Part shown: positions 15,169 to 22,467 of the stretch, one piece after another
Layout: each line of letters starts with the position of its first letter
Position numbering within the stretch: the stretch's first letter is position 1
NCBI RefSeq assembly: GCF_007747215.1
Contig: NZ_CP036273.1
Coordinates: 3,146,322 to 3,210,321, forward strand
DNA length: 64,000 bases
Origin: Urbifossiella limnaea
GTDB lineage: Bacteria > Planctomycetota > Planctomycetia > Gemmatales > Gemmataceae
Direction: 5' to 3'
Position numbers and translations under genes: made by a program
The notes under the pieces: model-generated
What the model saw: the letters and a program-made list of their open reading frames with translations, nothing else
What the model was told of the DNA's origin: nothing
Database searches by the model: none

Positions 15169-17730
15169 ATGCCGCGTTCGTCCGCCCCGTCCGAGGGTGC
15201 AGTCGTCGGCGTCGCCTGCCCGCACTGCGGTCACCGCCTCACGCTCCGCAACGCGAAACCCGGCCGCTTCCGGCCGAAGTGTCCGGGGTGCGCGCGGGCC
15301 TTCCTCCTGACCGTGCCGACGAACGCCGGCGACGGTTGCGCAGTCGCGGAGATTGCGGATCCCGCGACGGCCGCGGAGGCGAACGGGCAGACGATCGCGC
15401 ACCGCCCCGCGACGCCGGTCCAGACGCCCGCGCCGAAGTCGCAAATCGATCCCGCCCCGCCGCAGGTTCGACCCCAAGAACCGCGGTTCGCCCCACCACG
15501 CGCCAGTGTCCCCGGCTACCGCGTCGAGAAAGAACTCGGCCGCGGCGGGATGGGGACCGTGTACCTCGCCCGCCAGCTGTCGCTGGACCGGCCGGTCGCG
15601 CTGAAGTTGATGGCGAAGCGGTACGCGGCCGACCCGAAGTTCGTGGCCCGGTTCACGCGAGAGGCGTTCGCCGCGGCCCGGCTGTCGCACCCGAACATCG
15701 TCCAGATTCACGACATCGGGGAGGCCGACGGCGCCCGCTTCTTCAGCATGGAATACGTGCCCGGCCGGTCGCTCTCGGACCTGATCGCGGAGCGCGGCAA
15801 GCTCGACCCGGAGACGGCCGTCGGCTACGTCCTCCAGGCCGCCCGCGGGCTGCGGCACGCCCACGACCGCGGCATGGTCCACCGGGACGTGAAGCCCGAC
15901 AACCTGCTCCTCGACGGCCAGGGGCTCGTCAAGGTCGCCGACCTGGGGCTCGTCAAGGTTCACGGCGACGACACGCCGGCCGCGTCGACCGGCCCCGCGT
16001 CGTCGCGGCCCGACCTGACCGGGTTCCGGATGGCCCTCGGCACGCCGGCGTACATGTCGCCGGAGCAGTGTCGCGACGCCACCGCCGTCGACCACCGGGC
16101 CGACATCTACTCGCTCGGCTGCACCCTGTACGTGCTCCTCACCGGTCGCCCGCCGTTCGACGGGACGACGGCGGTGGAGGTGATGAGCAAGCACGCCTAC
16201 GAGCCGCTCGTGCCGCCGGAGCGGATCGTCGCCCGGGTGCCGGCCGAGCTGTCGTCGGTCATCCTGCGGATGATGGCGAAGGACGCCGCCGAGCGGTTCC
16301 CCGACATGGGCGAGGTCGTCCGCACGCTCGAGGACTGGCTGGGCGTCCGCTCCGCGGCCGGCGGGTTCGTGCCGCGCGAGGAGCAGATCACGCGGCTCGA
16401 AGGGTTCGCGCACGCCTTCGTCACCGCCCCCGCGGCGGTGCTCCGCGGGCGCGTCGTCGCCGGCGGGGTGGTCGGAACGGTGGCGCTGGCGGGGCTGTTG
16501 CTATTCTTCGGGAAGCTGGTGTGGGCGTTCGCTCTGGTCGCAGCGCTGGCCCAGTTCGGACTCGCGTCCTTCGTGTTGAACGGCCTGTCGGCCCGCGGAC
16601 CGGTGTTCACGCGGGTGCGCCAGTTCGCCGCCGGGCTGGGCTGGGCGGACCGCGGCATCGCCGCCGCGGGCGCGGGGTTGTTCGTGCTCCTGCTCGCCAT
16701 GTCGGGTGCGTTCTGGCACACGGCAGCGGCCGGCGTCGTCGGCCTCGGGCTGGCGCTGGCCGTGCGCCGCTGGCTCGACCGGCGGGCGGAGGCGCAGCGG
16801 GCCGACCCACTCCGCGGCACCGAGCGCCTGGTGCGGCAGCTGCGGGCGCAGGGGCTGGACGAGGACGAGGTGCGGCTGTTCGTCGCCCGCTTCGCGGGGC
16901 GGTACTGGGAAGAATTCTTCGAGGCGCTGTTCGGCTACGAGAGCAAACTCCTGACCCGAGCCGTGCTCCTCCGCGGCGGGTCGGCCGGCCGGCGGGAGAA
17001 GTTCGCCGCGTGGCGCGAGCCGCTGCTGGCGCTCATCGACCGCGTGGAGCGGGTCCGGCGGGAGGCGCGCGACCGGCGCCTCCTGGAAGCCGTGGAGCGC
17101 GAGCGGTTGCAGGCCGAGGGCGTGGGCCGCGCCGAGGCCGAGCGCCAGGCGGCCGTCGCGGCCGCGGCGATCGTACGCGAGGCGGAGCGAGTCCGACGCG
17201 TCGCACCTGCCGCGGCGGCACCCGCCGCCGACTTCGACTTCGCACCGACCAGCCCGAACCTGTTCACGCGCGTCGTCGGCTGCTGCGTCGGCCCTGCGGT
17301 TCGTGCACTCGGCGCGGCCGTGCTGCTGGCCGGGTGCGGGCTGTGGGCACACCAGAACGGGTTGTTGCCGGGGATGGAGGCGGGCCGCCGGGCCGTGGCC
17401 GCGGTGGAGGCGCAAGACCTGGGAACGCTGCACGAGGTGGCGTCGGAGGCGGGGAAGGTCGTGGCCGCTCCGCTCGTCGTGGACGGCGTGCCGGCGGGGC
17501 TGACGGCGTGGGCCGACAGCTGGAACGTCGGCCTCGCCGGCCTGCTGCTGCTGGGGTCGCTGTGCTTCCGCGGCAACCTGATGGGGCTGCTCGTACTCGC
17601 CGGGGCGGGTCTGGTCGTGGCCGGGCACCACCTCGGCATCCAGACGGTCGAGCCGCTCCGCGAGTCGCACGTCGGGCTGATGCTTGGCTCCGTCGTCGCG
17701 TTCGTCGGCTTCCGCACCGGCACTCGCTAG
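15169..17730 (+). CDS. Serine/threonine protein kinase with zinc ribbon and membrane-spanning C-terminal half
   Basis: The 853-residue product starts with a zinc ribbon (Cys17/Cys20 and Cys38/Cys41), a proline-rich linker, then a Hanks-type kinase domain at about 116-375. The kinase has GRGGMG, Lys146, HRDVKPDN (HRD 238-240), DLG in place of DFG (258-260), GTPAYMSPEQ and DIYSLG. The remainder has two membrane blocks (about 415-530 and 675-845) around a charged helical region rich in Glu/Arg. The extended membrane C terminus without recognisable sensor repeats is unusual. The ATG at 15169 was preferred to one at 15109 because it puts the ribbon near the N terminus. Confidence 0.88.
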   Translation: MPRSSAPSEGAVVGVACPHCGHRLTLRNAKPGRFRPKCPGCARAFLLTVPTNAGDGCAVAEIADPATAAEANGQTIAHRPATPVQTPAPKSQIDPAPPQVRPQEPRFAPPRASVPGYRVEKELGRGGMGTVYLARQLSLDRPVALKLMAKRYAADPKFVARFTREAFAAARLSHPNIVQIHDIGEADGARFFSMEYVPGRSLSDLIAERGKLDPETAVGYVLQAARGLRHAHDRGMVHRDVKPDNLLLDGQGLVKVADLGLVKVHGDDTPAASTGPASSRPDLTGFRMALGTPAYMSPEQCRDATAVDHRADIYSLGCTLYVLLTGRPPFDGTTAVEVMSKHAYEPLVPPERIVARVPAELSSVILRMMAKDAAERFPDMGEVVRTLEDWLGVRSAAGGFVPREEQITRLEGFAHAFVTAPAAVLRGRVVAGGVVGTVALAGLLLFFGKLVWAFALVAALAQFGLASFVLNGLSARGPVFTRVRQFAAGLGWADRGIAAAGAGLFVLLLAMSGAFWHTAAAGVVGLGLALAVRRWLDRRAEAQRADPLRGTERLVRQLRAQGLDEDEVRLFVARFAGRYWEEFFEALFGYESKLLTRAVLLRGGSAGRREKFAAWREPLLALIDRVERVRREARDRRLLEAVERERLQAEGVGRAEAERQAAVAAAAIVREAERVRRVAPAAAAPAADFDFAPTSPNLFTRVVGCCVGPAVRALGAAVLLAGCGLWAHQNGLLPGMEAGRRAVAAVEAQDLGTLHEVASEAGKVVAAPLVVDGVPAGLTAWADSWNVGLAGLLLLGSLCFRGNLMGLLVLAGAGLVVAGHHLGIQTVEPLRESHVGLMLGSVVAFVGFRTGTR

Positions 17731-18380
17731 CGGCCGACCAGCAGGAGGCGGCCGTCGGCGAGCGTCAGCTTCCAGCCGGCGGCCACGCGCTCGACGCGGC
17801 TCGCGCCGTATGACAGCCGCAGATCGAGCGCCTGCCGCACTTCAGCGTCGTCCCACATCTCGCCCGCCGGAACCCGCGGCGGCAGCACCCGCCCCACCAA
17901 CTCCGCGAGGCCCGGCGGCGTCGGCGTGACCGGCAGCAGGACGCCGTTGGCGTCGAGCAACCGAGGCTCGCCGGCGGTCGTGGTCACGGCCAGAACCGGC
18001 GTGCGGAAGCGGAGGGCGGCGCGGACGCCGCCTGGTACGGCCGTCACGGCTTCCACCGACTCGACCCACGGGTGCCGGGCGAATCCGGCCGCGAGGCGGT
18101 CGCGGTCGGCGGCGTCCAGCGCGCTGACGGTCTCGGGCAACTCGCCCGCGTACCGGACCTCGGCGAGGAACGTCGCCCGGTCGAGGCCGGGCGGGGAGTC
18201 GCACGTGATGTCGGCGAACGGAACGCGGTAGCGGTCGCGGCCGCCGATGCGGCGGAGGGCGTCGCCGCCGATTACGTTCAATGTGACCAGCACGGCCGCA
18301 GCCACGGCGAGCGTGATGAGGACGGCGAGACCGGCCCGCCACCGGCGTTGAGGCGGGGCGGGCGGCTTGCGGCGCGGCAC
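17727..18380 (-). CDS. FtsQ/DivIB-like POTRA membrane protein
   Basis: A 217-residue bitopic protein with a short basic cytoplasmic tail, one membrane segment (about residues 17-38) and an extracytoplasmic part. That part starts with a POTRA-like stretch (FLAEVRYAGELPETVSALD, then HPWVESVEAV and RAALRFRTPVLAV) and continues into the beta region seen in FtsQ. It lies directly downstream of a murB-like gene, the order found in division and cell-wall clusters. In FtsZ-less planctomycetes a divisome or wall-linkage role is inferred, not shown. Its stop shares the CTAG tetranucleotide with the convergent kinase gene. Confidence 0.65.
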   Translation of the reverse strand: MPRRKPPAPPQRRWRAGLAVLITLAVAAAVLVTLNVIGGDALRRIGGRDRYRVPFADITCDSPPGLDRATFLAEVRYAGELPETVSALDAADRDRLAAGFARHPWVESVEAVTAVPGGVRAALRFRTPVLAVTTTAGEPRLLDANGVLLPVTPTPPGLAELVGRVLPPRVPAGEMWDDAEVRQALDLRLSYGASRVERVAAGWKLTLADGRLLLVGR

Positions 18381-18389
18381 GGCGGCCTC

Positions 18390-19271
18390 CTACCAGACGT
18401 GCAGTTCGCGGTCGAGTTGCACGCCCGTCCGCTCCTTGACCCGGGCCCGGACGTGATCGACCAGTTGCAGGATGTCGGCCGCGGTCGTACCGGGGTGGGC
18501 CACGACGTAGTTCGCGTTCCGCTCGCTCAGTTCGGCCCCGCCGACGCGGGACTTCGCCAGCCCGGCCCGGTCGATGAGCGCGGCCGCGGTCTTCCCCGGC
18601 GGGTTGTGGAACAGCCGGGCCGCGTGCTGGAAGCTCAGCGGCTCGGTCGTCTTCCGCACGATCCACGACTTCCGCATCCGCTTGAGGATCGCCGCCGGGT
18701 CGTCGCGGTCGAGGGCGAATTCGACGGCGAGAATGACCGGCTCGTCCAGGTCGCTGCCGTGTTCGGAAAAGGTCAGCTCCTCGCGGGTGCGGGTCTGCAC
18801 CTTGCCGGCTTCCGTCAGCACGGTTACGCTGCGGACGGCCTGCGCGATCTCGCCCGACTTGTCGCCGACGTTGCAGCGGACGCTGCCCCCGACGGTGCCG
18901 CGGATGCCGACGAGCGTTTCGAGCCCGGCGAGCCCCTGGCGGACGGCGAAGGCGATCAGGTCGAACAGCTGGCCGCCGCCGCCGGCGACGACCTTCTTGC
19001 CGTCCCACTCGATCATCGTGAACGCGGCCGACGTGAGGCGCACGACGGCGCCGGGGACGGGGTCGTCGCGGACGAGGAGGTTGAAGCCGCCGCCGAGCAT
19101 CCGCACGGGGATGCTGCCGTCGCCGCACACCTTCAGCACGGCGCGGAGGTCGTCCACGTCGGTCGGTTCGACGAGGAACTCGGCCGGCCCGCCGATCTTG
19201 AGTCGGGTGTGCGGGGCGAGCGGCTCGTTGCGGCGGGTGATCTCGGGGAACTGGTCGGCCAGCGAGGGCAT
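18390..19271 (-). CDS. murB: UDP-N-acetylenolpyruvoylglucosamine reductase-like protein (MurB family)
   Basis: A 293-residue FAD-binding protein of the MurB family, which reduces enolpyruvyl-UDP-GlcNAc to UDP-MurNAc. It has HTRLKIGGPAEFLVEP, the flavin loop LGGGFNLLV, GIRGTVGGSVRCNVG and the C-terminal PPGKTAAALIDRAGL, with a final Glu in LDRELHVW. Two catalytic positions look altered: the usual GSxFKNP serine is Arg219 (AARLFHNP) and the YRxS arginine region reads SEHGS. It may be a divergent or non-catalytic homologue. The start at 19271 gives MPSLADQFPE; 19289 is an alternative. An FtsQ-like gene follows 9 bases on. Confidence 0.8.
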   Translation of the reverse strand: MPSLADQFPEITRRNEPLAPHTRLKIGGPAEFLVEPTDVDDLRAVLKVCGDGSIPVRMLGGGFNLLVRDDPVPGAVVRLTSAAFTMIEWDGKKVVAGGGGQLFDLIAFAVRQGLAGLETLVGIRGTVGGSVRCNVGDKSGEIAQAVRSVTVLTEAGKVQTRTREELTFSEHGSDLDEPVILAVEFALDRDDPAAILKRMRKSWIVRKTTEPLSFQHAARLFHNPPGKTAAALIDRAGLAKSRVGGAELSERNANYVVAHPGTTAADILQLVDHVRARVKERTGVQLDRELHVW

Positions 19272-19385
19272 GGGGCGGCTCCGAACCACGGTATGGGGGA
19301 CAGTTTATCGCGCCCCGGCCGTTAATCCCGCCGGCCGGGCGCAGTTGACATGGCGAAGGCCTGTCACCCGCCCGGAGGGCCGACG

Positions 19386-19847
19386 ATGAAGCTGTTGGAG
19401 CAGGTGCTGTTCTGGGTTCATGGCATGTCCGCGGCCGCGTGGTTCGGCGCGATCTTCTACCGGTTCGCGGTCGTGGACGGGAAGGCCGCCCGCTACTTCA
19501 CCGACGCCGCCGACTACGAGCGGTTCTGCACCCACCTCGCCCACGGGATGCGCTACGTGGTGACCGCCGGGATGCTCACCTGCGCCGCGTCGGGGTTCGC
19601 CCTCGCGGGAGTGCGGTGGACCCCCGACAGCGCTGGGTGGCTCGGGCTGATGGCGGCCAAGGTGGTCGTGCAGGTCGCCGCGGTGGGGCTGTTCGTGTAC
19701 GTGTCCTACGTCCACTGGCCGTGGCGGAGCATGGCCGCGCCAGACGAGTCGGCCCGCTACCGCCGCGAAGGGCAGCGGCTGGCGGGCGCGATGGTGGCAC
19801 TGTCGGGGCTCGGCTTCCTTCTCGGGCAGGCGTGCCGGCTCTACTAG
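19386..19847 (+). CDS. CopD-like four-helix membrane protein
   Basis: A 153-residue integral membrane protein with four helices (about residues 5-25, 55-80, 88-110 and 130-150) and conserved-looking histidines in WVHGMSAAAWFG, THLAHGMRY and YVHWPWR. The pattern resembles the CopD/haem-binding membrane family linked to copper uptake or tolerance. It faces, tail to tail, a cysteine-rich copper-storage-like gene and shares the CTAG stop overlap with it, which supports copper handling. The start follows GGAGGGCCGACG, with a GGAGG about eight bases upstream. Confidence 0.68.
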   Translation: MKLLEQVLFWVHGMSAAAWFGAIFYRFAVVDGKAARYFTDAADYERFCTHLAHGMRYVVTAGMLTCAASGFALAGVRWTPDSAGWLGLMAAKVVVQVAAVGLFVYVSYVHWPWRSMAAPDESARYRREGQRLAGAMVALSGLGFLLGQACRLY

Positions 19848-20314
19848 CGCGACGCGGCCTGCGGGCGGGTGTGGGCCAGCATGTCGCGGCAGGCCTTCTC
19901 ACACTTGCGGCACTCGTCCGCGCAGCGCTTCATCATCGGGTCGGCGGCGTGCTTCTCGCAGGCGTCGCCGCAGCGCTTGCACACGTCGGCGCAGGCCTGA
20001 CAGATGGCGTCGGAGTACGGCCCGGAGCGGGCGGTGATCGCCGACGCGGCCGCGCACACGGTCGCGCAGTCCTGACACGTCCGCACCGTTTCCAGGTGCT
20101 CCTTCTTGCCGTCGGCCACCAGGCGGGTGCAGTGCGCGCCGCAGGCCTCGCACAGCCGGGCGCAGTCGTCGCAGGCCTTGGCGCAATCCTGGAAGTGCTG
20201 CGCGTGCTCGTGGGCCTTCGGTTGCGCCTTGCTTTCCTGAGCACGGCCGGTGCCGAGGCTCACGAGGCCGGCGGCGGCGAAGCCGAGTACGGCGGCGAGG
20301 GACAGGCGGGACAT
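19844..20314 (-). CDS. Exported four-helix-bundle copper storage protein (Csp-like)
   Basis: A 156-residue protein with a Sec-type signal (about residues 1-26) and a mature part rich in spaced cysteines: CAKACDDCARLCEACGAHC, CQDCATVC, CQACADVCKRCGDACEKH and CADECRKCEKAC. Repeated CxxxC/CxxC spacing along helices is the hallmark of Csp copper storage proteins, where Cys side chains line the bundle core and bind many Cu(I). The exported form matches Csp1-type. GGAGGAAT six bases before the ATG fixes the start over the upstream one at 20422. Confidence 0.83.
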   Translation of the reverse strand: MSRLSLAAVLGFAAAGLVSLGTGRAQESKAQPKAHEHAQHFQDCAKACDDCARLCEACGAHCTRLVADGKKEHLETVRTCQDCATVCAAASAITARSGPYSDAICQACADVCKRCGDACEKHAADPMMKRCADECRKCEKACRDMLAHTRPQAASR

Positions 20315-20402
20315 GACATTCCTCCGGGGGAGCGGAACCGGGCGATAGTCCGCGAACCGTGTGCCCGATTTCTGTGCGAGGGCCAAAATGTGACGCCGGC
20401 GC

Positions 20403-20431
20403 TTGACGTATAACTTTTTCATAACTAGTAT
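20403..20431 (+). promoter_or_regulatory. Sigma70-type promoter for the DUF1559 gene
   Basis: TTGACG (20403-20408) and TAGTAT (20426-20431) are separated by exactly 17 bases, in an AT-rich patch that stands out in this GC-rich window. It lies about 60 bases before the ATG at 20491. Confidence 0.65.
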
Positions 20432-20490
20432 CGATGTCGAGAGGCGGATTTCATTCTGTCATTCCGGCCCGACCGATCCGGGGGTTCGCC

Positions 20491-21393
20491 ATGAGTCGCC
20501 GCCGCGGGTTCACGCTGATCGAGCTGCTGGTCGTCATCGCCATCATCGCCGTGTTGATCGGGCTGCTGTTGCCCGCGGTCCAGAAGGTCCGCGAGGCCGC
20601 CGCCCGGACGCAGTGCCAGAACAACCTCAAGCAGGTCGGCATCGCCATGCACGCCTACCACGGCGCGTACGGGTACTTCCCGCCCGGCTACACGTCGGGG
20701 GCGCCGTCGCCGAACGCCGAGGGCACCGGACCGGGCTGGGGCTGGGGGGCGCACCTGCTGCCGTTCATGGAACAAGAGCCGCTCTACCGGCAGGCGAATC
20801 TCGCGCTCGACATTTCACACCCGTCCAACGCCGCGGTCCGCACCACGAGTCTGAAGGGCTATCTGTGCCCCTCGGACGCACCCCGCGCGCCGACGTTCAC
20901 GGCCGTGGCCGACGGCGGCGCCGCGATCTGCGAGGTGGCGTTCGCCAACTACGTCGGCCTCGGCGGCGTCTACGAGGTGACGGACAACCCGGACGTGAAC
21001 ACCGGCGTGCTGCTCCGCAACAGCCGGTTCCGCGTCGCCGACATCACCGACGGCACGTCCGGCACGCTGATGGTCGTGGAGCGCACGAGCCGCCGGTCGC
21101 CGATGACGACGTGGGTCGGGGCGGTGACGAACAGCGTGAACCCGCCGGTGACTCCCGGTTACGACGACGAGGGGCCGCCGACGCTGTGCCTGACGAACGT
21201 GGGCGAGCCGGACGAGGGGCGGACGCCGAACAACCCGCTGGTTCACGTGGAGGACGCCGGCAGCCAGCACACCGGCGGCGTCAACGCCCTGTACTCGGAC
21301 GGCTCCGTCCGCTTCATCCGCAACACCATCAGCCCGGTGACGTGGTCCGCGCTCGGCACACGGGCCGGTAGCGAAGTCGTCACCGACAACTGA
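20491..21393 (+). CDS. DUF1559 protein with type IV pilin-like N terminus
   Basis: A 300-residue planctomycete-type prepilin-like protein. The start MSRRRGFTLIELLVVIAI is a class III signal: cleavage by a prepilin peptidase after Gly6, with Glu at position five of the mature form and a hydrophobic helix. The C-terminal part has the DUF1559 hallmark HTGGVNALYSDGSVRF (the H-x-DG box). These proteins are highly duplicated in planctomycetes, and their role in pseudopili or the cell surface is not settled. A strong promoter lies upstream, so expression may be high. Confidence 0.9.
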   Translation: MSRRRGFTLIELLVVIAIIAVLIGLLLPAVQKVREAAARTQCQNNLKQVGIAMHAYHGAYGYFPPGYTSGAPSPNAEGTGPGWGWGAHLLPFMEQEPLYRQANLALDISHPSNAAVRTTSLKGYLCPSDAPRAPTFTAVADGGAAICEVAFANYVGLGGVYEVTDNPDVNTGVLLRNSRFRVADITDGTSGTLMVVERTSRRSPMTTWVGAVTNSVNPPVTPGYDDEGPPTLCLTNVGEPDEGRTPNNPLVHVEDAGSQHTGGVNALYSDGSVRFIRNTISPVTWSALGTRAGSEVVTDN

Positions 21394-21403
21394 GGCCGAA
21401 CCG

Positions 21404-22372
21404 ATGTCCGCCTCACCCGCCGGCCGCCGCACGCTTGTGGCGGCCGGCGTCGTTCTGCTCGTGGCCGCCGCCGGCGCCGCCTGGTACTTCACCCGCGGCG
21501 ACGAGGTCGCCACCCTGCGCGGCCACCGCGGGCCGGTCCGTGCCGTCGCCTTCGCCCCGGACGGCACCCTCGCGTCCGGCGGCGACGACGGCACGGTCCG
21601 CCTGTGGGACACGGCCGGCCGGCGCGAACTCCGCTCGCTCGCCGGCCACTCGGGGCGGGTGCGGGCGCTCGGCTTCGCGGCCGGTGGCGTGCTCGCGTCC
21701 GTCGGTGACGACCACACCCTACGACTGTGGGACTGGCATGCCGGAACCGAGATCGGGACCGCGCCCGGAGGCGCGAAGGCACTCGAGTCGCTGGCCGTCT
21801 CGCCGGACGGCAGCGTGGTCGGGGCCGGCGGCGTGGAAGGCGTCGTGCGGTTGTGGAACGTCGCGGACCGGTCGCCGTTGAAGGCGCTGACCGGGCACAA
21901 GAAGCACGTCCACGCGCTGACGTTCCTACCCGACGGCAAAACTCTGCTGTCCGCTGGCGACGACGGCACCCTGCGCGTGTGGGACTGGCAGAAGGGGGCC
22001 GCGGCCGGTCAACTGGCGATCGGCCCGCGGCACGTCCACTCACTCGCGGTGTCGCCCGCCGGGGATGTGGTGGCTGCCGCGACCGGGGCCGGAGTCAAGC
22101 GCTGGGCGTTGTCGGGGCGGACGGAGTTGCCACCGCTGGAAGGCTCGGGCATGGCGGTCGGCGTGGCCTTCGCCGGAGACGGGTCGGTGCTCGCCACGAC
22201 GCACGAGGACGGCACCGTCCGCGTGTGGGGGGCCGCCGACGGCAAGCAACTGACGAGCTACCGCGGGCACGACAAGGTGGTGCTGGACGCGGCCGTGTCG
22301 CCGGACGGGCGGCTGGTCGCCACGGCCGGCGGGGACGGCACGGTGAAGCTGTGGCCGGTGCCGGGACGCTAA
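21404..22372 (+). CDS. WD40-repeat protein with N-terminal membrane anchor
   Basis: A 322-residue protein with an N-terminal hydrophobic signal-anchor (about residues 10-29) and seven WD40 units, starting at LRGHRGPVRAVAFAPDG and ending VATAGGDGTVKLWPVPG. This is enough for one closed seven-blade beta propeller. Blades carry recurrent GH and (L/V)W(D/N) pairs such as TVRLWD and TLRLWD. It probably acts as an extracytoplasmic scaffold. It is ten bases from the DUF1559 gene and has GAGG before the ATG, so the two may be cotranscribed. A 34-base-arm hairpin follows directly. Confidence 0.88.
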   Translation: MSASPAGRRTLVAAGVVLLVAAAGAAWYFTRGDEVATLRGHRGPVRAVAFAPDGTLASGGDDGTVRLWDTAGRRELRSLAGHSGRVRALGFAAGGVLASVGDDHTLRLWDWHAGTEIGTAPGGAKALESLAVSPDGSVVGAGGVEGVVRLWNVADRSPLKALTGHKKHVHALTFLPDGKTLLSAGDDGTLRVWDWQKGAAAGQLAIGPRHVHSLAVSPAGDVVAAATGAGVKRWALSGRTELPPLEGSGMAVGVAFAGDGSVLATTHEDGTVRVWGAADGKQLTSYRGHDKVVLDAAVSPDGRLVATAGGDGTVKLWPVPGR

Positions 22373-22377
22373 AACAC

Positions 22378-22454
22378 GGCGAGCCGACCGCCGTCAGGCG
22401 GCGGGTGAGGCGTTACTGCTGCCTCACCCGCCGCCTGACGGCGGCCGGCTCGCC
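22378..22454. terminator. Very long hairpin between convergent genes
   Basis: Arms of 34 bases (22378-22411 and 22421-22454) match with one G-T exception around a nine-base loop. It starts six bases after the WD40 stop and ends 13 bases before the end of the convergent haem-protein gene. It can act as a bidirectional terminator. Its GGCGAGCCG outer end matches the element at 14940. Confidence 0.78.
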
Positions 22455-22467
22455 TGGCGCTACGTTG

